A stretch of 23,176 nucleotides of DNA, taken from NCBI GenBank assembly GCA_029776125.1, contig JARVJS010000081.1:1-23176 (forward strand), in the 5' to 3' direction. Origin of the DNA: Nitrososphaeria archaeon. GTDB lineage: Archaea > Thermoproteota > Nitrososphaeria > JACIWG01. Every line of letters starts with the position of its first letter. Position 1 is the first letter of the stretch. Position numbers and translations under genes: made by a program. Under the pieces are notes generated by a model. The model saw only the letters and a program-made list of their open reading frames with translations, made no database searches and was not told the origin of the DNA. Below are positions 1-7,178 of this stretch, in pieces.

Positions 1-235
1 TACTACCTCCATAAATCCATTCCACATAATTTTCAGAAAACCTGTAGTCTACATCTTTTACAAAAGTTTTCTTTAGACCGTTAACAAAACCTTCTACTGA
101 TATTACATCCAAAACTTTTCCGGGTAAAGTGTATCTTACAACATTTTTTGAGTAAACAAATTCTTCGGATGCTTCACTTAGCATCCTTAACATTTCTGCA
201 ACAATCTGCTGGAAGGTTTTCTTCTCGATCGGCAA
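1..235 (-). CDS. Baseplate J-like protein (gp47/XkdT family), N-terminal part
   Basis: This gene runs off the left edge; 78 codons are visible. Baseplate J proteins form the wedge arms that surround the hub of contractile tails and trigger sheath contraction. The visible part begins MPIEKKTFQQIVAEMLRML and later has LPGKVLDVISVEGFVNG, KDVDYRF and VEWIYGG, the pattern seen near the N-terminus of J proteins. The start is a TTG directly after the TAA of the gp25-like gene, with a strong GGAGGTGG ribosome site inside the end of that gene at 5-12 nt spacing. The tight coupling and position after gp25 match PBSX- and P2-type tail operons. The family call is inferred from residue pattern plus position, since most of the protein lies outside the window. 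Confidence 0.75.
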   Translation of the reverse strand, partial: MPIEKKTFQQIVAEMLRMLSEASEEFVYSKNVVRYTLPGKVLDVISVEGFVNGLKKTFVKDVDYRFSENYVEWIYGGS

Positions 236-643
236 TTAAACCACCTCCAATAGCATCGAATAAAATACGGTCAGGGGTCTTCTTTTTCCAACTGGTATAA
301 CAACGATCTCGATATCTATCCTGTTTGGGTCCAAGATGTTAGGTGACACTGTAACGCTCACAATTTCTTTGATTCTAAGTTCCCTAGATAGTGCATCAAG
401 TACATATGTTCTTGCAAGGTTTCTTGTTTCTTCACTGTTAGGTTGCCCTATGAGGTCATATAATCTTGATCCATAGTCTGGGTGGCCTAGTTCCTCTAAC
501 TCTCCTAAGTCTGTCATCAGCCTGTGCACTATTGCCTGTGCAAGGTTTTCTTCCTCGTGTGCAAGTTGTAGGTCTCCATCCTTTACTTGAAGGTCTGCAC
601 CTGCCTCATCAAACTTTAATTTTAGGTCAGATTTTAGTGACAT
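236..643 (-). CDS. GPW/gp25-family baseplate wedge protein
   Basis: This 135-residue protein belongs to the gp25/GPW/XkdS type, which links the baseplate wedge to the first sheath ring in contractile tails. Key visible pattern: an N-terminal strand region with DGDLQLAHEEENLAQAI (residues about 22-38), then LMTDLGELEELGHPDYGSRL (about 42-61), typical of the family's 'T..GE....P.YG..l' core, and a C-terminal beta-rich segment with RIDIEIVVIP. Length is normal for the family. The ATG start has AGGGGTGAC just upstream, and the gene begins 10 bases after the spike gene's stop. Its stop is followed at once by the J gene start. It would act in the cytoplasmic assembly of the particle, as part of the baseplate. 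Confidence 0.9.
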   Translation of the reverse strand: MSLKSDLKLKFDEAGADLQVKDGDLQLAHEEENLAQAIVHRLMTDLGELEELGHPDYGSRLYDLIGQPNSEETRNLARTYVLDALSRELRIKEIVSVTVSPNILDPNRIDIEIVVIPVGKRRPLTVFYSMLLEVV

Positions 644-653
644 GCTGTCACCC

Positions 654-1373
654 CTAATTTATGTTTACTGTTGCACCCTTTATCGTTGTTCTGCCGCTTG
701 CTTCCATGTTCATGTCGGCTGAAGATGTTAGTTTTAGGTTTGCGTCGGTGTTTATCTTTAAATCTGCTCCAGCGTTAACTTCAAGCTCTTTGTCGCTTTC
801 GACTTTTATCTTTGAAGCTGAAAGTGATAGTGTTCCTCCTGAAGAAATCTTTGTATTGCCTTTAGCCTTTACTACAACATCCGCCTTCGATTCTATTACA
901 ACGTCCCCGTCCTTGTGTACTATGACCTTTGTTTCTCCAGTCTTAACCATAACATCTTCGTCCGTGATTTTTATCATTGTTCCTTCCGGAAACTCCAAAT
1001 ATATTCTTCTCTTTTCAGCATTTTTGGTATAGGGTGGTACAAAGACTATTTCTTCTAAATCGTTTACTGGAGGCCTGTCCTCATCGTTGTATAGTCTTCC
1101 TATTACGACTGGAAGGTTTATGTCTCCATTAACAAAAGATACTAGAACTAGGTCTCCCACTCTTGGTGGGCTTGCTAGGCCTATTACTTGTGTTGCAATC
1201 TGAACATGCTGGAGCTCTATTTCTCCACTCTTAATCTTAACATTACATTCATAATTGTCTTTATCGTTTGGTGTACTATGTGGAAATACTGATGTTACTA
1301 CACCCAACTCTATTGTATAAATTTTTTTGGCCTCGTTTTCAGCAATCTTTCTTATAAGCTCCACTATGCTCAC
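654..1373 (-). CDS. gpV/VgrG-like baseplate spike protein
   Basis: This 239-residue protein looks like a membrane-piercing spike. The first ~115 residues have an OB-fold pattern: LGVVTSVFPHSTPNDKDNYE, then PPRVGDLVLVSFVNGDINLP and VVIGRLYNDEDRPP, which is the gp5/VgrG/gpV 'V.VP..VGD.V.V.F..G....PvviG.l' signature. From about residue 140 the chain is a run of alternating short strands (VMVKTGETKVIVHKDGDVVI and onward), expected of a trimeric beta-helix needle. It ends in TTIKGATVNIN, without the HxH metal-binding tip of P2 gpV, so a separate PAAR-type tip may cap it. The start is GTG, one base after the stop of the hub gene. The family is clear; the tip is inferred. Confidence 0.88.
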   Translation of the reverse strand: MSIVELIRKIAENEAKKIYTIELGVVTSVFPHSTPNDKDNYECNVKIKSGEIELQHVQIATQVIGLASPPRVGDLVLVSFVNGDINLPVVIGRLYNDEDRPPVNDLEEIVFVPPYTKNAEKRRIYLEFPEGTMIKITDEDVMVKTGETKVIVHKDGDVVIESKADVVVKAKGNTKISSGGTLSLSASKIKVESDKELEVNAGADLKINTDANLKLTSSADMNMEASGRTTIKGATVNIN

Positions 1374-1374
1374 G

Positions 1375-2376
1375 CTATTTCACTTCCATTCCTCCTACTA
1401 ATGTAGTGAATCCTTCTATGAAGTTTAGGTGGTGTTCTACCTCAATAACTTGAAGCTCTATGGTTTCTTGAGTTTCTGGAACATTTTCGACCTTTACCGT
1501 GTCGCTAACTTTAATCTTAGGCTCTCCCAGTGTTCTTAAAAATGTCATAAAATCTATTCTTCTTCTAGAATAAATGTTTTCTGCCACGGTGTTGACTGTG
1601 TCCGTGTCCTTTATTGTGTAGTCCTTTAAAATTAGTTCGTGAACGCCTTTTCCAGTAGATGTTCCAGAATAGTCTTTTTTTGAAAGCCAATGAAATGTTT
1701 CTCTTCCAGCCCAGCTTGATGGGCTTTCTCCATAAACTGTTACACCACCTATTGGATTAAACAATTTTATCAGACTTACTTCTATAATATTTTCTCCATA
1801 TTTAAGTGTATAAGGTTCCTTTCTCTCGTATGCTCTAAAGTTTAGTAGTCCTTCTGGTGTTGTGTAGCATATGTAGTTTGATTTTTCCGCTAGCCTTGCT
1901 ATATGCTCGTATGCGCTCATGTTCTCTCCTATAACATAATATGGGAACATTACCCCATCCATTATCTTCTCATGTTCTAGAACCTCTTCTCCCTTCTCAG
2001 TCAACTTTTTATTCAATGTTTCCAGGATGTCTGAAACTATGTTTCCAGCTGTCTGGTTCAAGTAAACCCTATTCAATCTCAATATTGTGAGGTGTAGTGC
2101 ACGGTTTAATGCGTATACTCTGATTTGCCTAAAACTTTTTTCTATTAGGTCAACTATTCCAGAGAATACTGTTTGTAAGTTGTCCTCGTATCCAATTTTT
2201 ACTGTAACTTTTTCTCCCCTCTGCATCTTTTCTGTTTCCTCGTCTCTTGTAAGAGCTAGTTCTAGTGTGTCAACCTTTGGGCATAGTCCACACTTTACTT
2301 TAATATCAAAAACTTTTGTTGAAGATGGTGTAAAAGTTTTCGAGCCAACTGTTATCTCATAATTTGGATAATACAC
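1375..2376 (-). CDS. gpD-like baseplate hub protein (phage late control D / XkdQ type)
   Basis: This 333-residue protein matches late control gene D proteins, the hub on which the spike sits and which connects to the tail tube. The N-terminal part (about residues 1-90) carries VKCGLCPKVDTLELALTRDE and KVTVKIGYEDNLQTVFSGIV, the hub beta-barrel pattern. The middle part (about 110-190) has NQTAGNIVSDILE and AYEHIARLAEKSNYICYTTP, as in gpD relatives; this region is a lysozyme-like or cell-binding insertion in some phages but here seems compact. The C-terminal part (from about 285) returns to barrel strands with VSDTVKVENVPETQ. The GTG start overlaps the previous gene's TAG by one base, indicating translational coupling. 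The position between adaptor and spike is the usual one. Confidence 0.88.
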   Translation of the reverse strand: MYYPNYEITVGSKTFTPSSTKVFDIKVKCGLCPKVDTLELALTRDEETEKMQRGEKVTVKIGYEDNLQTVFSGIVDLIEKSFRQIRVYALNRALHLTILRLNRVYLNQTAGNIVSDILETLNKKLTEKGEEVLEHEKIMDGVMFPYYVIGENMSAYEHIARLAEKSNYICYTTPEGLLNFRAYERKEPYTLKYGENIIEVSLIKLFNPIGGVTVYGESPSSWAGRETFHWLSKKDYSGTSTGKGVHELILKDYTIKDTDTVNTVAENIYSRRRIDFMTFLRTLGEPKIKVSDTVKVENVPETQETIELQVIEVEHHLNFIEGFTTLVGGMEVK

Positions 2377-2879
2377 TATTTTTTCACCTTCCTTAGCTTG
2401 TCATAAACTTCTTTAATCATGGATTCTGTCTCTTCCTTTGCAGTCTCCTCCTGGCTTGGCGCTTCCTTTTCCTCCTGTTTCTTGCTCTTATGCTCTTTTA
2501 GGACCAGAATGTACCAGTAGCTTGTTGGAGAGTAGCTTACTATTGTTGCCCTGAAACTTTCTATCATGACCTCAGAAATTTCTGTTATAGACGGTATGTC
2601 TGAAACGAACTGTATTGGTTTACCGAGCTTGAATTTGGAGTTAAGGTCTTGGAAAGTGTTCTTTGAATTTGGTCCTGTCAAGAGTCCTTCTACTATAATG
2701 GTTGTAGGGTGTCTTCCGAAGTCTTGGAATACGCTTCCATCGTATCCCGGTATCTTTATCTCATAAACCTGTCTTCTGTTCGATAGAGTAATGTTTATTA
2801 TGCTTCTTGTCTCCAATATTTTTCCCTCCTCGTCCACTCGTTTAACGAGTTCGAGATCATCCAATTTTATATTCAACAT
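2376..2879 (-). CDS. Tail adaptor protein between tape measure and hub (XkdP-like position)
   Basis: This 167-residue protein has a central pattern NRRQVYEIKIPGYDGSVFQD followed by FGRHPTTIIVEGLL and later LGKPIQFVSDIP. That resembles the N-terminal domain shared by phage DNA-circularisation/Mu gp43-type and XkdP-type tail proteins, which adopt a tube-like fold and connect the tube to the hub. In XkdP and eCIS adaptors a LysM domain follows; here residues from about 128 are instead a highly charged Glu/Lys-rich tail (KEHKSKKQEEKEAPSQEE and on). The ATG start has AAGGTGA close upstream and lies 9 bases after the tape measure stop. Assignment rests on the motif and the position between tape measure and gpD; a LysM-less adaptor is inferred. 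Confidence 0.65.
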   Translation of the reverse strand: MLNIKLDDLELVKRVDEEGKILETRSIINITLSNRRQVYEIKIPGYDGSVFQDFGRHPTTIIVEGLLTGPNSKNTFQDLNSKFKLGKPIQFVSDIPSITEISEVMIESFRATIVSYSPTSYWYILVLKEHKSKKQEEKEAPSQEETAKEETESMIKEVYDKLRKVKK

Positions 2880-2888
2880 ATTTCACCT

Positions 2889-4667
2889 TCAAAATATGGG
2901 GCCATAGTATCTTCTAAACTGCTCTCTCAAAATCTGTGTAATCTTTCTCTCAAGCTCCCATAGGTCTACTTCTGCACCCTCTGGTACTGTGATGTTGAAA
3001 ATGTTATGTATCTCACGTTCCATTAGGCTTTGACTTGGATGTATTGGCTGGATTGTGTAAGGTTGTCTTATGGTTGAAGGTAATGTTTCACGTCTTGCCT
3101 CCTCTTCAGCCATTCTAAAGATTCTTGATGTTTCTAGGAACTGTGTTGCTGCTGTTATCATTGGAGAAGGTTCCGGTGGTCTCACAACTTTAACCTCATA
3201 CAATAGTCTGTCATAAAGTTGTATTAGGTTTTGTAGAAGGTTTCTTGACATTATTGATAGTGGATAGTATGCTTCTAATCCAACATACTTTATGACCTCT
3301 GTCTCTTTAGCTAACGCTGGAAGTGTTTCTAAAATATTCAATACTCTTGTGAATAAAGCTTTTCCAGTAAAGTCCTCGATCTTTAATTTTTCTTTTGCCG
3401 GCGGATATTCCATGCCTATTTGCCTGTAGACCTTTTCTACTATACTTGGAAAGGTTAAGCTAACATACGGTAATGTTAGCATATATGATATTGTCGGTAT
3501 CCTTCTGATGTAGAATGGATACTCTTTTGCTAGAAGGCTTATGTATTGTGTTAGAGGTGCTGATGTGAAAGCTGATTTTACTGTTTCGGTACCGCTCTCC
3601 TCTTGTATGCTTGGGTATGTGGTCTGTAATGCCTTCTCTAGACTATATGGAAATGTTTTTGGGATTGTTTCTTGAAGTTTGGCTGCTTGTGTTAATAGTA
3701 GGAAATAGGATACTATGTAGGGTATACTCAATATGCTCTTGTACCCTTGTACAGGATACATTATTGTCTCCCTTGCTGATGGTGGCATAGTTTCCTCTAA
3801 TGCACCAAATTCTGTTAACGTGCTCTTGTAAAGTGATTGGATAAACCTATAGTCTATGCTCTCTAACTTTTCTCCAACCCCAATTAATGGGCTGAACGTA
3901 TAATATTTTGTAAAAGCTTCTTCTGGGACTATGAATTGTGCTGGAATAAAATATCTTGTTCTAGGCAATTGGCTGCCTAATTGTGTTAGAATGTTAATTA
4001 GATTGCCTATGTACTTGAATGGTTCACCCCACTCCTGTCTAACCTCAAGCATTTTCTCTGTTATAGCTTTCTCATATGGTTTTTCTTTAACAGCTTCTAT
4101 TTGGGGTGCAATTGTTTCCAGAGATTTTGCTTCACTTACCATTGTGGTTTCTGGCAAAATTTTTTCCCTGAACTTCAATTCTTCCACCATCTCTTTTTGC
4201 ACAATATACTCTCTTCCTGCAATTTCTTTTGAAACTTGTCTCCCTATAGTATATTGGCCTACACCTTTTTCCATTCTCATGACATATGATGTGCTTTCTC
4301 CTACTATCTTGTACGCTTCACTCAAGCTTTCTGGAGCTTCAACAGATCTTATGAGCTGCTGTGGTACATTTGCCTCCTTGCTTGCTACAATTCTTCTTAG
4401 AAGGTTTATTGTATAAGATATTTTTGGCTGAACTTCTGTCCTATTTAGTGGTTTAAAAACTTCTTCCCTAATCCCCTCTATGGGTGCGGAGACTCCAATT
4501 GGAGGGGCAAATGTTCTTGGAAAATAATATCTTGAAACGTAACTATTAATATTAAAAAGGGCCTTCATAAGGTCTTTTAAAAATTTTGTGTAGGATGAGA
4601 GTACCTTTGCTAGAGGCTCATATAATACCTCCCTTATCCTATTAAGGAGCCTATTAAACTGGCTCAA
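2889..4667 (-). CDS. Probable tail tape measure protein
   Basis: This 592-residue protein fits the tape measure slot between tail chaperone and adaptor. Such proteins fill the tube lumen, and their length sets tail length. It is mostly predicted helix, with long stretches rich in Tyr, Pro, Ile and Leu, and a hydrophobic patch SILSIPYIVSYFLLLTQAAK (about residues 313-332). The C-terminus, with NIFNITVPEGAEVDLWELER followed by a short basic helix, resembles the 'ITVN..D.eeLa.kI...l...' ending found in many tape measures. The TTG start is preceded by GGAGGAAGGTGA at suitable spacing, inside the end of the chaperone extension frame. I see no lytic domain. The sequence is otherwise unlike tape measures I know, so the call depends on position and the C-terminal pattern. 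Confidence 0.7.
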   Translation of the reverse strand: MSQFNRLLNRIREVLYEPLAKVLSSYTKFLKDLMKALFNINSYVSRYYFPRTFAPPIGVSAPIEGIREEVFKPLNRTEVQPKISYTINLLRRIVASKEANVPQQLIRSVEAPESLSEAYKIVGESTSYVMRMEKGVGQYTIGRQVSKEIAGREYIVQKEMVEELKFREKILPETTMVSEAKSLETIAPQIEAVKEKPYEKAITEKMLEVRQEWGEPFKYIGNLINILTQLGSQLPRTRYFIPAQFIVPEEAFTKYYTFSPLIGVGEKLESIDYRFIQSLYKSTLTEFGALEETMPPSARETIMYPVQGYKSILSIPYIVSYFLLLTQAAKLQETIPKTFPYSLEKALQTTYPSIQEESGTETVKSAFTSAPLTQYISLLAKEYPFYIRRIPTISYMLTLPYVSLTFPSIVEKVYRQIGMEYPPAKEKLKIEDFTGKALFTRVLNILETLPALAKETEVIKYVGLEAYYPLSIMSRNLLQNLIQLYDRLLYEVKVVRPPEPSPMITAATQFLETSRIFRMAEEEARRETLPSTIRQPYTIQPIHPSQSLMEREIHNIFNITVPEGAEVDLWELERKITQILREQFRRYYGPIF

Positions 4668-4670
4668 ACA

Positions 4671-4889
4671 CTATTCACCTTCCTCCTCAACCTTTATTCT
4701 CGTTATACCTTGTGCCGCAAGCCTCGACTGAGCCAACTGCTCAGCACGATATGCGAGTGCTGAAATCAAAAAAAGAATTTGGTCCCGAGTCAAGTCTCGG
4801 GGACTATCCGCAAGCTTATAGCCGCAGTCTAGGCAGAGTGTCGCCAACTCTATTCCATCAGGGCTTCTTACAAAGTTTTCAATGTCTAA
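4671..4889 (-). CDS. Frameshift extension of the tail assembly chaperone
   Basis: This 72-codon open frame (plus TAG) overlaps the end of the chaperone and lacks a convincing start of its own. Read from the A9 run by a -2 or +1 shift it gives KLDIENFVRSPDG, then LATLCLDCGYKLADSPRDLT with a CxxC pair, then a helix containing RDQILFLISALAYRAEQLAQ, and ends KVEEEGE. It stops four bases before the tape measure TTG, filling what would otherwise be the only large gap in the operon. In phages the chaperone gene before the tape measure is classically read with a programmed frameshift (lambda G/GT, P2 E/E', Mu 41/42), so an extended chaperone that binds the tape measure is expected here. A separately initiated small protein is possible (for example from an internal TTG) but I see no ribosome site for it. 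Confidence 0.72.
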   Translation of the reverse strand, partial: LDIENFVRSPDGIELATLCLDCGYKLADSPRDLTRDQILFLISALAYRAEQLAQSRLAAQGITRIKVEEEGE

Positions 4890-5250
4890 CTTTTTTTTTA
4901 GCCTCCTCCTCGCTTCTTACGACCCCACTTAGTTCGAAAACCTTCATACCAATATATTCTGGTACACCAAATTTCATTGTCTCAAGATCCTGTAGTGTGA
5001 GTTTTGGTTCAACGAGCCCTTCTAAGGCTGCTTTTCTCAATATTTCAAAGTTTTTTGAAATGTCTATTTTGCTAAAGTCTGGTGTCCCATCCTCCTTTAC
5101 TGGAACGCTTCCTATTGAAGAAAATATTTTTGAAAGTTCTCCGTCTGTTAGGGGCCTTATTGTCACTTCAGCATCATATTCTCTAATATACAGCGTTTCC
5201 CTCCTGTTTGCTCCCTCCAATATGATATCTTTAGTTAGCTTTCTAGTCAT
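4879..5250 (-). CDS. Tail assembly chaperone, short form (XkdN-like)
   Basis: This 123-residue protein resembles XkdN-type tail assembly chaperones, which coat the tape measure and recruit tube subunits. Visible pattern: LTKDIILEGANRRETLYIRE, then EVTIRPLTDGELSKIFS (residues about 28-44), similar to the 'v.ir.Lt..E...i...' core, and a helical C-terminal half with LQDLETMKFGVPEYIGMKVF, leading to a charged end SEEEAKKKVRH. The last lysine codons are the A9 slippery run, after which the zero frame closes within four codons. That arrangement suggests the short form is the zero-frame product and a minor longer product continues in another frame. The ATG start lies one base after the tube gene stop, with GGGAG upstream. 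It is likely cytoplasmic and absent from the finished particle. Confidence 0.75.
   Translation of the reverse strand: MTRKLTKDIILEGANRRETLYIREYDAEVTIRPLTDGELSKIFSSIGSVPVKEDGTPDFSKIDISKNFEILRKAALEGLVEPKLTLQDLETMKFGVPEYIGMKVFELSGVVRSEEEAKKKVRH
4891..4899 (-). other. A9 slippery run for programmed frameshifting or transcript slippage
   Basis: On the minus strand the run reads GCT-AAA-AAA-AAA-GTT in the zero frame. A -1 shift would meet TAG after one codon (AGT TAG), whereas a -2 or +1 shift opens 72 further codons. Homopolymer A runs of nine can cause ribosomal shifting or RNA polymerase slippage. A 6-bp stem (CCCGAG/CTCGGG, 4784-4801) lies about 90 nt downstream, probably too far to act as a classical stimulator. 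Confidence 0.65.
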
Positions 5251-5251
5251 C

Positions 5252-5653
5252 TTATTGCTCCCTTACTCTTGTAGCTGTGAACGTGTACAGGCTTATTCCT
5301 ACACCGTTCGCGTCTAAGGTAAAGGTCTTGTCTTCAAGGTAGCAGTCGTCAAATGAAATAGTCTTTATAGCTGTTCCTCTCATCTTCAACTCTACTACAA
5401 GCTGGAAAGACTTGACTTCTGGAAGTGGTGAAAGAAGTATGTTGTCGAACTTCGGAAATGTTGAACGCACTCTTATCACACCATGCACGTACAATGGGCC
5501 ATAATCTACTCCAATCCTCTCGTCTCCACCAATATTATACACGTTCTGCCTGTTTCTAATTATCTTCCATTCTATAGACTGTAGTCCTGGAATAACTTCT
5601 CCATCAACCTTGACACTGCTCACGTTTGCGGAAACAACTGTTGGTTCAGGCAT
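5252..5653 (-). CDS. Tail tube protein (XkdM-like)
   Basis: This 133-residue protein occupies the tube slot right after the sheath gene. Tube proteins stack as hexameric rings forming the inner rigid tube that is driven through the target envelope. Visible pattern: SSVKVDGEVIPGLQSIEWKI near the N-terminus, GGDERIGVDYGPLYVHGVIR in the middle, and KTISFDDCYLEDKTFTLDAN near the C-terminus. These match the XkdM-type order of 'dG..i..l....', 'G.....g.....G...v' and '..f.dc.l....l'. Length is typical. The ATG start is served by GGAGGTG, which overlaps the end of the sheath gene. One base separates its stop from the chaperone start, so the two are coupled. Confidence 0.82.
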   Translation of the reverse strand: MPEPTVVSANVSSVKVDGEVIPGLQSIEWKIIRNRQNVYNIGGDERIGVDYGPLYVHGVIRVRSTFPKFDNILLSPLPEVKSFQLVVELKMRGTAIKTISFDDCYLEDKTFTLDANGVGISLYTFTATRVREQ

Positions 5654-5660
5654 CTAACTT

Positions 5661-7025
5661 CTACACCTCCACCGTTATGGTTGCGTAAACATAGTCAATC
5701 GCTCTCACCGGCCTCACTGCAATATCCACTCTCACAATACCCTGTGCAAAGTCCATTTCTGAAGAGTATACATCCACCATGAAGGGCGGCTTCTTGCCGT
5801 CAACGCTTGGAACGATAGCTCCCTCCCTCTCCATCGAAAGGAAGAATTCTGTTATCTTTTCTCTTAAAGCAAGCCTCCCACCTGGACTATTCAATGTTCC
5901 AATAAAGTTCTCGGCAACATTTTTTACACCGCGTACAGCGCGGTCAGCTATCCTAGTCACACTAATCTGTTCCTTGCTTGTTGAAATACCCTTTTCAACA
6001 ATAATTCCTCTTCCTCTTCTCATTTCTACAGCAAGTATACCGTTTTTGACAAGCTCAGTTAACTCGCTTGGAGAATACCTTTTCTCAAGAGTATCTATAC
6101 CTCTTAGAGGTTTGAATGTTGGTGACTCATAATATGGTAGATTACTTATTAGGCCTGCAACTGCACCAGCAACACCATATGGTGCCACAAGAACAAATCT
6201 GTCACTTGCAAGAGCCTCTGTCCTCTTAACAATATCCTTAACACTTTCTCCAGGAGCAACAGTTCCAATACCTATCCTGTTCATGGCGTCCTTACTCATG
6301 TTATGACAATGTGCGTCAACAAGCGCGTGGACTGCTGGGTCGCTAATATCTGCCACCAAAACAATGTCAATGTCAGGTTCCAGCTCTAGAGCCTGCAAAG
6401 CCTTCTCTACAGAACTCTTTGGAATTGTTTCAGGTGTACCTCCAGCCAACTTTAACTCAACTGGAGCTGGAAGTACTGCAGCCTTCTTCTTACTCAAATC
6501 CTCTACAGAAACAAGTTTCGAGTTTGCGCTTACAAAGCTTGGAGCATACTTTTCGCTGGCGGAATCCATTGTGAGATCATCAAATGCCTCAGAAACCTTT
6601 CCGTCACTGACCTCCATCCTAAAGACCCCTTCCTTAGACCCTTTCATCACTATAACCTCAATATTGTTCCCAGCAGGTCCAGGAGACTTTGCCTTAACCT
6701 TCAAAACAGCATTACCGTTAGCGTCCTGCAATACCGCTTCAGCAGCCTTTCCAGGCTCTCCCTCAACTCTTACAGCAAAGACTTCGGAAACTCCATTTAA
6801 GAAAGCCAGCCTAGCGTCCCTCGTCAAAGTATACTCTGTATTGGAACCAAACTTATCCATATACTCTCTATAACTTGTTACGGGCACTGCTTCAAATGAA
6901 ACACCTTTTTCTGCTGTTCCTATAAGCCCAATCACACCAGCTGGATGTAGTTGTTGCGGAACTATTTCTTTTACTACGCGTATTTCTACGCCCGGAAGAA
7001 TTCGGGGCAACCTATTCTCATCCAA
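5661..7025 (-). CDS. Contractile tail sheath protein
   Basis: This 454-residue protein is a tail sheath subunit; its hexameric rings surround the tube and contract to drive it out. The N-terminus has RILPGVEIRVVKEIVPQQLH, the family's 'PGVy' entry. Residues about 90-140 carry VLKVKAKSPGPAGNNIEVIV, the conserved 'A.spG..GN.i.v' strand of the central domain. The C-terminal third has RIADRAVRGVKNVAENFIGT and PGGRLALREKITEFFLSMER, typical of the helical attachment domain, and closes with a beta strand (YVYATITVEV) of the inter-subunit weave. Length is near that of PBSX-like sheaths. The start is TTG; no ribosome site precedes it, but a TATA box is placed for a leaderless transcript. It is the first gene of the tail operon, consistent with highest expression. 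Confidence 0.93.
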   Translation of the reverse strand: MDENRLPRILPGVEIRVVKEIVPQQLHPAGVIGLIGTAEKGVSFEAVPVTSYREYMDKFGSNTEYTLTRDARLAFLNGVSEVFAVRVEGEPGKAAEAVLQDANGNAVLKVKAKSPGPAGNNIEVIVMKGSKEGVFRMEVSDGKVSEAFDDLTMDSASEKYAPSFVSANSKLVSVEDLSKKKAAVLPAPVELKLAGGTPETIPKSSVEKALQALELEPDIDIVLVADISDPAVHALVDAHCHNMSKDAMNRIGIGTVAPGESVKDIVKRTEALASDRFVLVAPYGVAGAVAGLISNLPYYESPTFKPLRGIDTLEKRYSPSELTELVKNGILAVEMRRGRGIIVEKGISTSKEQISVTRIADRAVRGVKNVAENFIGTLNSPGGRLALREKITEFFLSMEREGAIVPSVDGKKPPFMVDVYSSEMDFAQGIVRVDIAVRPVRAIDYVYATITVEV

Positions 7026-7042
7026 TATTTAAACTGGTTAAT

Positions 7043-7052
7043 ATTATTTAAA
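7043..7052 (-). promoter_or_regulatory. TATA box of the tail operon
   Basis: On the minus strand TTTAAATAAT spans about -27 to -18 from the sheath TTG, preceded by purine-rich AAAAG as a possible BRE. The spacing predicts transcription starting at or next to the start codon, which explains the missing ribosome site. A second TTTAAATA lies directly before the TTG and is too close to serve it. Confidence 0.55.
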
Positions 7053-7145
7053 CTTTTAAAAAATTTGGTTAAAAATTTTTGAATAGAAAATCAAGTTTAA
7101 AAGTCTCATTATAAATTTTTTAAATAAAAAAAGATTAAAATTTAT

Positions 7146-7155
7146 TTTATAAATA
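7146..7155 (+). promoter_or_regulatory. TATA box of the PfkB kinase gene
   Basis: TTTATAAATA is centred about 28 bases before the first in-frame ATG (7179), predicting a leaderless mRNA. The 150-base spacer between the sheath and kinase genes is extremely A/T-rich and holds both divergent promoters. I see no other feature in it. Confidence 0.6.
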
Positions 7156-7178
7156 GGTTTAGGGCATACGCTAGATGA

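Noticed and set aside
4784..4801. 6-bp stem (CCCGAG/CTCGGG) as a frameshift-stimulating hairpin
   Set aside because: It lies about 90 nt downstream of the A9 run, far beyond the usual 5-9 nt spacing, and falls inside the extension coding sequence, so it is more likely chance.
3931..5317. Long plus-strand open frames opposite the tape measure, chaperone and neighbouring tail genes
   Set aside because: They lie antisense to a compact, recognisable minus-strand operon, have no ribosome site or promoter of their own, and their translations show no domain pattern. The 4712-5317 frame is open only as a shadow of the chaperone and its extension.
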